A stretch of 64,000 bases of DNA from Gracilibacillus salitolerans (GTDB lineage Bacteria; Bacillota; Bacilli; Bacillales; Amphibacillaceae), in contig NZ_CP045915.1 of the NCBI RefSeq assembly GCF_009650095.1, forward strand, positions 434,001 to 498,000, in the 5' to 3' direction. Each line of letters starts with the position of its first letter. The first letter of the stretch is position 1. The position numbers and the translations under genes were made by a program. Below the pieces are notes generated by a model. The model was not told the DNA's origin and searched no databases. It saw nothing but the letters and a program-made list of their open reading frames with translations. Shown here piece by piece: positions 1 through 11,298 of the stretch.

Positions 1-978
1 GACTTTAAAAGCATCTTGCGCATTGAGTTTGCCGATTTCTTATCGATGAGAGAAGATGTACTAAGTGAAAGTGCTTATGCTCATGATTGCCATTATCTTA
101 CCTCCTTCGATAGCTATTTGATAGATTGTAATCTTCAACATAAGGAGATTTCTGAGAGTGTCATAACCGAATGGATTAAAAATTTATCAGGAAAAAGCAG
201 TTCCGTTGCCAATAAGGTTATTGTTATACGACTGTTTCTCCGGTATTTAAGCAGTATTGGAATTAGGGTTTTTATGCCGCCAATACCGAAGGTTACAGAT
301 GATTATATCCCGTATATTTTTTCTGACGAGGAATTGAAAAGGATTTTTGCACTATCCGATAATATTACCCTTACAAAAACCCAACCAAATCCTTATATCC
401 AGCTTGAGTTTCCAATGATGCTCCGAATCATGTATGGCTGTGGGTTGCGCGTAGGGGAAACTCTAGCTTTGAAGATGAAGGATGTGGATCTAGATGGTGG
501 AATCTTACTACTAAAACAGACAAAAGGAGACAAGCAAAGGCTAGTACCTATGCATCAGACTTTGACATCAATCTTGATTAGATACTGTTTAGCAATGGGG
601 TTGATAGGAAAAGCCGAAGCATTACTATTCCCCAGTGCAATACAAGAAGTACCACTTTCTGTAAAATCTGCCCGTAATAAACTCAATATCATACTGAAAT
701 ATGCCGATATATCGTTGAAAGGTAGAGCGAAACGGGAACGTGGACCATGCCTTCACTGCCTAAGGCGTGTATTTGCCTTTAAATCCTTTGCAGCAGCTGA
801 AAAGTCAGGGCGATCGATTGACGCTTCTGTTCCCTATTTATCTATATATTTGGGACATGACAGCCTTAAAGAAACGGAGAGTTATCTGAAGTTCAGTAGT
901 GAATTATATCCTGAAGCTATGGAACTGTTTGACGATTACACACTGCAGGTTTTCCCGGAGGTATCTTATGATGAATAA
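1..978 (+). CDS. Tyrosine recombinase/integrase, 5' end beyond window edge
   Basis: Site-specific tyrosine recombinase that cuts and rejoins DNA through a phosphotyrosine. The frame is open to base 1; the first in-window start is TTG at 16 (320 residues), but N-terminal-domain-like residues lie before it, so the true start is probably just upstream. Numbered from TTG16, the catalytic set is complete: Arg145 in GLRVGE, a Lys in the TKGDKQR turn, His247-x-x-Arg250, His281 in GHDS and Tyr290. The stop overlaps the next recombinase gene, with GGAGGT inside this gene's 3' end, so the two are translationally coupled. Two consecutive overlapping recombinases of about 320 and 340 residues match the second and third genes of recombinase-in-trio (RIT) elements; the first would lie left of the window. 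Family call firm; RIT assignment is inference. Confidence 0.85.
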   Translation, partial: DFKSILRIEFADFLSMREDVLSESAYAHDCHYLTSFDSYLIDCNLQHKEISESVITEWIKNLSGKSSSVANKVIVIRLFLRYLSSIGIRVFMPPIPKVTDDYIPYIFSDEELKRIFALSDNITLTKTQPNPYIQLEFPMMLRIMYGCGLRVGETLALKMKDVDLDGGILLLKQTKGDKQRLVPMHQTLTSILIRYCLAMGLIGKAEALLFPSAIQEVPLSVKSARNKLNIILKYADISLKGRAKRERGPCLHCLRRVFAFKSFAAAEKSGRSIDASVPYLSIYLGHDSLKETESYLKFSSELYPEAMELFDDYTLQVFPEVSYDE

Positions 979-1994
979 AACATCTGATTTTTTAAGGCTC
1001 CTTGACGCTTTTATTACCATCTATCTTCCGTGTTCCGTAGGCGCAAGTCCCAATACAGTTAAATCCTATAAATATGCATTCCGCCTACTAATCGAATTCA
1101 TGTACAAGGAAAAAGGAATCGAAGCTGACAAAATAACCTTTGAAAAACTTAACTATATAACATTAACGGAATTTTTTACATGGATTGAATCCGTGCGTAG
1201 TTGCAGTGCATCTACTAAAAACCAACGGTTGTCAGCAATAAACTCTTTTTCTGCTTATGCACAAAACCGGGATTTTGCTGCCGCTTCTGTTTTCAGGAAT
1301 AGTGTAAATAAGATTCCAATGAAGAAAAGCCAGCATAAGCAAAGGGCGATATTTACCCGTCAGGAAGTCACAATACTTTTAGCCCTTCCTAATGTTAATA
1401 GGGAAATTAGTCTCAGAGATAAAATCTTGCTTAGTCTTATGTATGCAAGCGGAGCGCGTGCACAAGAAATATGTGACCTTACGGTCGGAAATCTTCAGTT
1501 TCATCAAAAAGGCGCTACATTAAATATTACGGGGAAAGGCAGAAAGAGCCGCCGTATCGGGATTCCTATCGCCTGTGCCACCCCGCTTAAACAGTATATC
1601 GAGCACAGAAAAATCAGTGATAAACCTGAAAGACATATATTTTCAAGTCAAACGCATGAGCATATGACAGTATCTTGCATAGAAGGAATATTCAAAAAGT
1701 ATATAACCATTGCTAAAAAAGAAAAACCGTCCATGTTTCTTGCTGGTAGTTATTCACCTCATTCTATGAGACATACAACTGCTAGCCATATGCTTGAAGC
1801 CGGTGTTCCTCTGGTTGTAATAAAAAATTTTTTTGGGTCATGCATCTCTACAGTCGACTCAGATTTATGCGGAAATTTCCCAAGACACGGTTAACAAACA
1901 TGTAAAAGAGTGGAATAAAAAATGGTTCCCTTCAAATTTAGATGAAAGAAAAACTTCTCAAAGGTCAAATAGAATTCCAGATTTTCTGAATTGA
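971..1994 (+). pseudogene. Second tyrosine recombinase, frameshifted near the C terminus
   Basis: A second phage-integrase-family recombinase starting at ATG 968 or 971, 5 or 8 bases after GGAGGT (957-962), overlapping the previous stop. It has an N-terminal SAM-like DNA-binding domain (about 1-110), the catalytic Arg in SGARAQE (about residue 163) and the box HSMRH (about 264-268). After VIKNF the reading frame runs through seven T residues (about 1830-1836) and ends early at 1894. Removing one T restores LGHAS, then QIYAEIS with the nucleophilic Tyr, and a tail to the stop at 1992-1994, giving 340 residues. As written the protein lacks its last His and catalytic Tyr. This could be decay, slippage at the homopolymer, or a sequencing error. 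Confidence 0.8.
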
Positions 1995-2017
1995 AAACCA
2001 AAATTTGTATCAAATAA

Positions 2018-2123
2018 TTATCTAAGAAAAAGAGAAAAATTATTGTATTTTAAAGACATACAGTAATTCTTCTCGGATAATCAATTTTCTTGGATAATGC
2101 GCCTTATCCGAGAACTTAGATAA
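2018..2123. repeat. Palindrome-rich probable right end of the recombinase element
   Basis: This non-coding stretch carries nested inverted repeats. TTATCTAAG (2018-2026) pairs with CTTAGATAA (2115-2123). TCTCGGATAA (2071-2080) pairs with TTATCCGAGA (2104-2113). GGATAA recurs at 2092-2097 and pairs with TTATCC (2104-2109). IS66 homology begins immediately after it. Repeated half-sites between a recombinase gene and the point where an unrelated gene resumes fit a recombinase-bound element terminus; that role is inference. Confidence 0.5.
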
Positions 2124-2124
2124 G

Positions 2125-2718
2125 GCACATGCACGTCGGAAGTTTAAAGATGCATTAACCGCACTTCCAGAGACAGCAAAAGCCTTACGGCTTACTGCGC
2201 AAGAAGGTTTGGAATTTTGTGATCAGCTCTATAAAGTTGAACGTCAACTTAGAGACTTGGATGCCGTTGAGCGTTATCACGAGAGGAAAAAATTAAGGCT
2301 TCACATCTTAGATGAATTTTCTAAATGGTTAAAAGTACAAGCACCGAAGGTGTTACCAAAAAGTGCATTGGGCAAAGCCATTAAATACTGCAAGTCTCAG
2401 TGGCATAAACTCGAAGCCTTTCTATTGGATGGACGATTAGAGTTGGATAATAATCGTGCGGAGAGAGCAATTAAGCCCTTTGTTTTAGGAAGGAAAAATT
2501 GGCTTTTCAGCAACACGGCGAAGGGTGCAAAAAGTAGCGCTCTTATTTATAGTGTCGTTGAAACATCTAAGGCGAATAACCTTAATCCCTATGCATACTT
2601 AAAATATTTATTTGAGGAACTTCCGAATGTAGATCTGACAGATTCTAATGAAATCAAAAAGTATCTACCTTGGTCAGACTATATACCAGAAGGTTGTCGC
2701 ATACCAAGTAAGAAGTAA
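2125..2718 (+). pseudogene. IS66-family transposase, C-terminal remnant
   Basis: The C-terminal part of an IS66-type DDE transposase. It begins at AHARRKF, the usual middle of the protein, and contains DNNRAERAIKPFVLGRKNW, which holds the conserved final acidic residue, followed by the typical PWSDYIPEGCR tail region. About 198 codons remain of a protein usually around 500 residues. The in-frame stop at 2095-2097 and the palindromic sequence just upstream show that the 5' two-thirds is missing, probably through insertion or deletion by the adjacent recombinase element. No start codon with a ribosome binding site is apparent. Not expected to be active. Confidence 0.85.
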
Positions 2719-2733
2719 CCCAATCATAGCATG

Positions 2734-2775
2734 AGCCCAGACCTGAATAATAGGTGTGGGCTACTTGACGCTTAC
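2734..2775 (+). mobile_element. IS66 right terminal repeat and hairpin
   Basis: Just after the transposase stop an imperfect hairpin (AGCCCAGACCT, 2734-2744, with AGGTGTGGGCT, 2752-2762) is followed by CTACTTGACGCTTAC ending at 2775. Read from the other strand this starts GTAAGCG, the characteristic IS66 terminal-repeat start. I take 2775 as the right boundary of the old IS66 insertion; the left end is not in the window. Confidence 0.6.
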
Positions 2776-2838
2776 CTATATATAGGGGCAATTAATATCA
2801 GCACAAGGAAAATCGAAAAATAAAACGATGCAGGTTGA

Positions 2839-3672
2839 TTATTGCTCTTCTTGCTTATATCGCCCAGGAGATATTCCTACTGTCTTCGTAAACTGTTTAG
2901 TAAAGGAATAGGTATCACTATAACCAACAAGCTCAGCAGTTTCTTTAATTGAAATACCGGATAGAAGCATAAGTTTTGCATGTTTCATTTTTTGCTTAAT
3001 TCGATATTGAGCAGGTGATGTACCTGAAAACTTGCGGAATTGCTTTCTGAAATTTTCATAACTCATATTTAGTGTAACAGCAACTTCTTCTAAAGAAATA
3101 GTAGTATTAATATCAGACGAAAGTAGTAGACAGCCTTGTTCCATTAATTCTTTTAAAGAATTAGAGGAACTGGATTTTTGTATTGGTTGAAGAGTAGATA
3201 GAACTATTTCCTGTGCTTTCAGAGACAAATATGGAAGTTCAGTATCCTCAGCAATTTTTAATTGTTCTAAGAGCCTAGTAAATCTATGCATTAAGCTGTC
3301 ATCATATTTAACTCTCCTGACAGGAGTGTCAATAGGAAGGAGATTCAGGCTGCATAAATAATCGTAGGTACTACGACCAAAACTGATAAAGAACTCGAGC
3401 CAATTCCCGTCTGGAAATACCTCTGTGGAGTGACGGACCCCGGGAATACGTTGTACGCAGTCACCAACATCAATAGGTATTTTCCTATTGTCAGTTGTAT
3501 AATAAAAGCCACTTCCGGATAACAGTATGAAACAACTGTAGTAATCGATAAGAAAATTATATTGAGATTGTTCCTTTATGGGTTTTGTCATAAAACCACA
3601 AGCTAATATACCATTAGTAAAATCCGTACCAATACAACGGTACATAACGTCTTTTTTTAATTCTGGTTTCAT
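2839..3672 (-). CDS. AraC-family transcriptional regulator
   Basis: Cytoplasmic one-component regulator of 277 residues: an N-terminal cupin-type sugar-sensing domain (about 1-150) and two C-terminal helix-turn-helix motifs (about 175-275), ending with the AraC signature region around LVGYSDTYSFTKQFTKTVG followed by PGRYK. GAAAGGA precedes the ATG. It is divergently transcribed from the GH2 beta-galactosidase, with 180 bases between, so it most likely senses a galactoside or related sugar and activates that gene. It is not a membrane protein, unlike the AraC-type sensors at 8.2 and 54.4 kb. Confidence 0.88.
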   Translation of the reverse strand: MKPELKKDVMYRCIGTDFTNGILACGFMTKPIKEQSQYNFLIDYYSCFILLSGSGFYYTTDNRKIPIDVGDCVQRIPGVRHSTEVFPDGNWLEFFISFGRSTYDYLCSLNLLPIDTPVRRVKYDDSLMHRFTRLLEQLKIAEDTELPYLSLKAQEIVLSTLQPIQKSSSSNSLKELMEQGCLLLSSDINTTISLEEVAVTLNMSYENFRKQFRKFSGTSPAQYRIKQKMKHAKLMLLSGISIKETAELVGYSDTYSFTKQFTKTVGISPGRYKQEEQ

Positions 3673-3759
3673 AATAATCCTTTCTGACCGACATTGCGTC
3701 TGTATATTAGGTTCATTTTAATTATACCAAAATGGATAAAAAAAAAACCAAATTAAACA

Positions 3760-6951
<3,192 letters not shown>

Positions 6952-7037
6952 GTATCACTGATATTTTGAAGGTGGCTGTTTGATTCTCAGTAAATGAGTA
7001 AGTCTAAATGATGAGCTTAAACGAGGAGGAAATTAGT

Positions 7038-7178
7038 GTGAGTTATGTATGTAACCCTATCAACATTGGGTATAAGTATCAGTTTTATGCACTTCAAAGT
7101 GGTGATGGATTTACTGTGTCTACACTGGTACATCTGTTAGCTTATGAAACTCCCAATCTGTTAGATTGTCATTGCTAA
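7038..7178 (+). pseudogene. N-terminal remnant of a GH43-like glycosidase
   Basis: A GTG start at 7038 behind an excellent AGGAGGA (7024-7030) begins VSYVCNPINIGYKYQF, resembling the opening of GH43-type beta-xylosidase/arabinofuranosidase proteins. The match fades after about 27 codons and the frame stops at 7178. With its translation signals intact but its body gone, this is a truncated gene rather than a small protein. Family assignment rests on the short N-terminal motif only. Confidence 0.5.
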
Positions 7179-7229
7179 AGAATCCAGTAGTCATGGATGG
7201 GAAAAGATAATATTTCCCCTTAAACAAAA

Positions 7230-7270
7230 TCATCGACGGGTCTGCGGCCTCCCTTCCCCGGGGGGGGGGG
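7230..7270. other. GC-rich junction with an 11-G run between two gene remnants
   Basis: In an AT-rich neighbourhood the sequence turns abruptly GC-rich, with CGGCCTCCC and CCCC followed by eleven G residues (7260-7270). The run abuts, in frame, the GGQTI-like segment of the GH31 remnant. This is either a deletion joint or an assembly artefact. Confidence 0.6.
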
Positions 7271-7633
7271 CAAACCATTGCAGCAGATGCAGATCTTGAA
7301 ACGATGCCACTATATGTGCGAGCAGGTTCTATAGTTCCGATTGGGCCTACTATTCAGTATACATCTGAAGGTACAAGCCTTCCTGTTGAAATACATGTTT
7401 ATAAAGGGAACGATGGAAGCTTCTTGTGGTATGACGATGAAGGAGATAACTATAATTATGAAAAAGGTGCATATTCCACTATATCTCTTCATTGGGAGGA
7501 CGAAAATAATCATCTTGTCATAGAAGCTCGTCAAGGTACTTATCCTAGTATGAAAACGTCGACTGAATTAGTACTGACGATTATTAGCGGAGAGGGAGAG
7601 AATGTGGCTCAGAAGGAAATAACGTACTGGTGA
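7271..7633 (+). pseudogene. C-terminal remnant of a GH31 alpha-glycosidase
   Basis: The frame from 7271 reads QTIAADADLETMPLYVRAGS, then GPTIQYTSE and YDDEGDNYNYEKGAYS. This is the typical C-terminal beta-sandwich of GH31 alpha-xylosidases/alpha-glucosidases. Only about 120 of roughly 700-800 residues remain; the catalytic barrel is absent, and the first Met (7304) has no ribosome binding site. Together with the GH43 start upstream it shows that this locus once carried several xyloside-type hydrolases. Not expected to make a functional enzyme. Confidence 0.8.
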
Positions 7634-7674
7634 GCAGATAAGCGTTAATTTTTAATGTGACAGTTTTCCAAAGT

Positions 7675-7718
7675 AATAAATTTCAGTTGCCTGTACATGA
7701 AGGCAATTGAAATTTATT
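7675..7718. terminator. Long hairpin after the GH31 remnant
   Basis: Near-perfect 18-bp stem, AATAAATTTCAGTTGCCT (7675-7692) with its complement (7701-7718), loop of about 8 bases. There is no strong T run after it. Probably the old transcription terminator of the collapsed glycosidase operon. Confidence 0.5.
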
Positions 7719-7905
7719 GTGTAGGAGTTTATACAAGATTTTTGATTGAAGAGCTTCTTTTTCTATTTAGGAGCAAAAAATAAGCATATTTCCATGTTGT
7801 AACCGGTGAAAAAGAACGCTATGCTAAAAGATATTGAAAAAGAGATTTCTATCTGAACCGATAGATAGGAATCCTGTATAGAATTTGTAATTTCACTGCA
7901 AATAT

Positions 7906-7920
7906 ATGAAATCGCTTCCA
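7906..7920. promoter_or_regulatory. cre-like site (CcpA)
   Basis: ATGAAATCGCTTCCA fits the catabolite-responsive-element pattern WTGNAANCGNWNNCW at every fixed position. It lies 286 bases before the membrane AraC regulator gene. No convincing promoter hexamers were found beside it. The rest of 7719-8205 holds only a degenerate family B repeat. Confidence 0.45.
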
Positions 7921-7995
7921 TTTATATCATGTAAACTGAATATTCTATCACAGTGAAATCTGCTGTAATTAGTACCAGTTCAAGAATCGAACACA

Positions 7996-8059
7996 AGCAA
8001 AGAAGTTAAGTGGATAATAAAACTGATGCTAACTCTCGCTGAATGAAGTCTCACTTTAT
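7996..8059 (-). repeat. Family B repeat, degenerate copy
   Basis: Read on the minus strand this begins ATAAAGTGAGACTTCATTCAG, continues to GTTAGC and ends near CCACTTAACTTCTTT. Those are the same ordered blocks as the complete family B copy at 50821-50973, with internal deletions. Confidence 0.55.
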
Positions 8060-8205
8060 GTTAAGTATCAAAGAAAACTTGAACTAAATACATACCTTAA
8101 ATAAATTAGCGATAAATGCCTATTGATCAGGATTAACTTTTCCAATAGATGAAAGTTAGAAGTTCGGTAATACTTTAAAATGAATTTCTTTGAGGAGGTA
8201 CCATT

Positions 8206-10485
8206 ATGGAACGCCTAGAATCCTCCAAAATATTTAGGAGATTTTTAATTTCATATCTTGTGATTTTAATAATTCCAATGGTTGCAGGTTTTATATCTTA
8301 TCAGGTTTCTATAAATACAGCTGAAAAGTATGCAACTATTAATAGTCGACAGGTTCTAAATCAAAGTAAAAAAATATTAGAGCATAGTATAGACGAAATA
8401 GATCGTTTTGTTCTGCAATTGTCTTTAGATAGAGATTTGAACACTTTACTGAATAAAGATGCTTCTGAAAAAAGAAGAATCGTATCTACTCTTAAACAGT
8501 TGGATACTAAACTTTCCTCTTATGCTACAACTAATGAGACTTTAGAAGATTTATATATTTATCTGAAAAATCCAGACTTAATTGTAACACCAGGGTCTGT
8601 GTATTACCGTCCCTATCATTTTTATGCAAATGACCATTATGCGGATATGACGATGACGGAATGGGAAAAAACAATACTAAATAATGAGAGACAAATTATT
8701 CCTAGTAAATTATATATGCAAGGTGAATCGTCTTCAAATGTGATCACATATATTCAACCACTTCCAATGAGTGATGTGTCAGATCATAAAGGTTCGATTA
8801 TTATACCAATCCAAAATCAACTGTTGAATACGTTGATTGAAGGCGTAGAGCAACAGTTTAATGGATGGGCATTTATTTTAGATGAAAATCATCAACTCAT
8901 AACGGCAACCGGAATTGACAAGGAAAGAATTGCTCCACTAAAAGAGAAGGTAATCAACAACGACGGCACGATCAATTTAGAAAATAAGACAATGCTGATT
9001 ACCGAGAAATCCGAAAAAAATGATTGGTTATATGTTGCAGGAATTCCACAAAAAGCATTAATTCAAGAAGCTGCTCCGATAAAGTATATTACCTGGACAG
9101 TTACGGGTATAACTTTTATTATTGGCTTGTTTATAGCCTTGTTTTTTGCTTATAGAAACAGTCGTCCGATAAATAATATCATTAAAACATTGAAAGATTA
9201 TGCGGATCCAGATGCTAAAAATGAATATGATTTTTTGCATGGAAATATTTCGAAGCTGATTTCTACGAATACAGATTTACAAATGCAATTAACAGAGCAA
9301 AAACCTCTATTGAAGGATGCCTTTCTTAAGCAGTTATTGTCTGGAGAGGTGACGGAAAGAAATAGCAAACTTCATGAATTTGCAGAACAAGCAGATGTGA
9401 ATTTATCTTGCAATCATGGTTATGTGTCTATATTGAAAGTAGAGGGTTATGAAGACATGTCAAGTAGCGAAATTTACCAGGAATTAAATACAATCCGCAT
9501 ATTTATAAAGCAAGAATCAATGAAAATATTTGATAATTTTTATGCGACCACTATTCATTCTGATAAGTTAGTTTACCTATTTTTAGATCAAGAAGACGAT
9601 AAAGTCTTAAAAGAAGAGATCGAAAAAATGTTTACCTCCTTACAAAACCTATTTCAAGAGGAGTATCGGGTGTTATTAAAAATTGGTCTCGGCCATCCTT
9701 TTGATTCATTATCAGATATTAGTCGATCATATAATGAGGCAAAGCAAGCGATAGATTTTGCAAGTTTTTCTAATGAAAAGCAAGGCATGTATTGGTACGA
9801 TACAGTGATGAAAGAAACGGCAGTATTCCATTATCCATTAGAGTATGAATTTCGATTATTAAAAAGTTTGAGAGAAGGTGAAACTTTAGAAGCAGAGCAA
9901 ATTGTACATGATCTTCTAGAAGAAAACATGGACAATAGAAGCTTATCAGCTGATATGCATGAACAGTTTATCTATGAGTTAAAAGGTACCTTTTATAAAG
10001 CATTGGATCAATATGTTTTTCGCAATGATGAAACCGCTGAAACTTTGCGACAAAAGTTAAAGTCAATATCTATTGATGAAGGAATGCAAAGAATTGAAGG
10101 AAGATTATTGGAAGTTCTGCAACTTTATTGTGAATTTGTTAATAAAAACCGAAAGCAATCAAACCATTCTATTGTGAAAGCTATAAAAGACTATGTGCTC
10201 GAAAACTTCTCTTGTACAGATTTAACGATTTATACGATTTCAGAGCATCTTTCACGTCCAGAAAAGTATATTTCGCAAATATTTAAAGAGGAAACGGGAG
10301 AATACTTGTATGAATATTTAGAAAAAATAAGAATGGAAGAAGCGATGACGTTGTTAACTAATTCATCGAAAACGATCAATGAAATTGCAGAACTAGTGGG
10401 GTATAATAGTGCTCATTCATTTAGACGAGCTTTTAAGCGAGTACACAATATGACACCTAATCAATTTAGAAAAACAAGTGAATAA
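8206..10485 (+). CDS. Membrane-bound AraC-family sensor-regulator
   Basis: A 759-residue one-component regulator. A short cytoplasmic N terminus precedes TM1 (about 13-33), then a large extracellular Cache-like sensing domain, TM2 (about 293-315), a cytoplasmic central region, and two AraC helix-turn-helix motifs at the C terminus (about 655-757, ending near YNSAHSFRRAFKR and PNQFRK). Such proteins commonly sit next to LplB/YtcP-type importers and are thought to activate them in response to external oligosaccharides. GAGGAGG precedes the ATG. The importer at 11.3-14.9 kb on the same strand is the likely target. Confidence 0.88.
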   Translation: MERLESSKIFRRFLISYLVILIIPMVAGFISYQVSINTAEKYATINSRQVLNQSKKILEHSIDEIDRFVLQLSLDRDLNTLLNKDASEKRRIVSTLKQLDTKLSSYATTNETLEDLYIYLKNPDLIVTPGSVYYRPYHFYANDHYADMTMTEWEKTILNNERQIIPSKLYMQGESSSNVITYIQPLPMSDVSDHKGSIIIPIQNQLLNTLIEGVEQQFNGWAFILDENHQLITATGIDKERIAPLKEKVINNDGTINLENKTMLITEKSEKNDWLYVAGIPQKALIQEAAPIKYITWTVTGITFIIGLFIALFFAYRNSRPINNIIKTLKDYADPDAKNEYDFLHGNISKLISTNTDLQMQLTEQKPLLKDAFLKQLLSGEVTERNSKLHEFAEQADVNLSCNHGYVSILKVEGYEDMSSSEIYQELNTIRIFIKQESMKIFDNFYATTIHSDKLVYLFLDQEDDKVLKEEIEKMFTSLQNLFQEEYRVLLKIGLGHPFDSLSDISRSYNEAKQAIDFASFSNEKQGMYWYDTVMKETAVFHYPLEYEFRLLKSLREGETLEAEQIVHDLLEENMDNRSLSADMHEQFIYELKGTFYKALDQYVFRNDETAETLRQKLKSISIDEGMQRIEGRLLEVLQLYCEFVNKNRKQSNHSIVKAIKDYVLENFSCTDLTIYTISEHLSRPEKYISQIFKEETGEYLYEYLEKIRMEEAMTLLTNSSKTINEIAELVGYNSAHSFRRAFKRVHNMTPNQFRKTSE

Positions 10486-10760
10486 AGAGGAAAGTACGAC
10501 ATTACTGTGAGGTAATTATGAGATTTTATATGTGCTTTGCAATCGCTTCGGATAAAAACATCCCGCTGGAATAAAAGCCGACGCCTGTGCTTTTTAATGC
10601 TTTACAACTAAAGCAAGAATAATCATGTTGGCGAATTTACTATTTCCCATCAATTAATCATTATATTTCTTATCAATGTTATCAATATAAGCTGATTTAT
10701 TGTCTAATTGGAACAATCCAAAATATTAGCATTTGCAATAGTTGTAGAGTCCCACTAAGC

Positions 10761-10884
10761 GTAGGCGGCCACTTCCACTCCAATGGGACTCGTTTTTTCT
10801 GAAGATCCACTTTTCCATGCGGTTTTTGCTTGGAAAAGTTAGCTGAAGAGAAAACCCCATGGAAAGGGAAGTGGGCAAGCCGAA
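10761..10884 (-). repeat. Family A structured repeat, copy A1
   Basis: Three nested stems: outer CCACTTCC (10769-10776) with GGAAGTGG (10867-10874); middle ATGGG (10783-10787) with CCCAT (10856-10860); inner ACTTTTCCA (10809-10817) with TGGAAAAGT (10831-10839). On the minus strand the inner stem is flanked by CAGCTA before and GGATCTTCAG after, as in A2 and A4. It lies in a gene-free stretch, 10486-11298. Confidence 0.75.
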
Positions 10885-10960
10885 GCGGTTTTTACGCACA
10901 CAAATAATTTCATAATTACCAACTAGATTTGTGTCGAATAACCCTTCTAATACGCATAAA

Positions 10961-11006
10961 AATCCAAACGATTTGAAATAGTTTATCGAATCGTTTGGAT
11001 TTTTTT
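10961..11006. terminator. Strong Rho-independent terminator
   Basis: AATCCAAACGATT (10961-10973) pairs perfectly with AATCGTTTGGATT (10989-11001) and is followed by a T run. It insulates the importer operon from the AraC sensor gene, although it lies about 480 bases past that gene's stop. Confidence 0.85.
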
Positions 11007-11095
11007 AATTAAAGAATTCTTTTATCCCAGCTTCTTTTTATGGCTTCTTTAGTTCAAAATTATATAGGGTAAAAGGTTGTTAAAAATAATCTGCC

Positions 11096-11130
11096 GAAAC
11101 GGGTATATACAGCGTTTCTAGTAGCGTTTC
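11096..11130. promoter_or_regulatory. AGCGTTTC direct-repeat cluster
   Basis: GAAACG (11096-11101) is followed by two copies of AGCGTTTC (11111-11118 and 11123-11130) spaced 12 bases apart, about 170 bases before the permease gene. This could be a binding site for the AraC-type activator or a degenerate cre; it is a pattern observation only. Confidence 0.3.
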
Positions 11131-11247
11131 GCAAAATGCACCCTCCATCTTGATATGTACTATCCTCGTTAAAAGACCAAATAATCGGTATTGTACCCAT
11201 TAAATTAAGTTGTCTGTATGCTGGTTTATAAAATCATGATAAATTCT

Positions 11248-11262
11248 TTGTAAGCGTTTCCT
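11248..11262. promoter_or_regulatory. cre site (CcpA) before the first sugar importer
   Basis: TTGTAAGCGTTTCCT matches the catabolite-responsive-element pattern at every fixed position and lies about 35 bases before the first permease start. It implies glucose repression of the importer. GGGGG at 11284-11288 is the ribosome binding site. Confidence 0.7.
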
Positions 11263-11298
11263 GTTGAGGAGAAATTTATAGAAGGGGGTAAAAATGAA

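Noticed and set aside
2209..2718. Intact small transposase gene
   Set aside because: The homology to IS66 starts upstream of the first plausible start, and the N-terminal two-thirds is missing.
8206..10485. Histidine kinase
   Set aside because: Although it has TM helices and an extracellular sensing domain, there is no His box or HATPase; the C terminus is an AraC DNA-binding domain.
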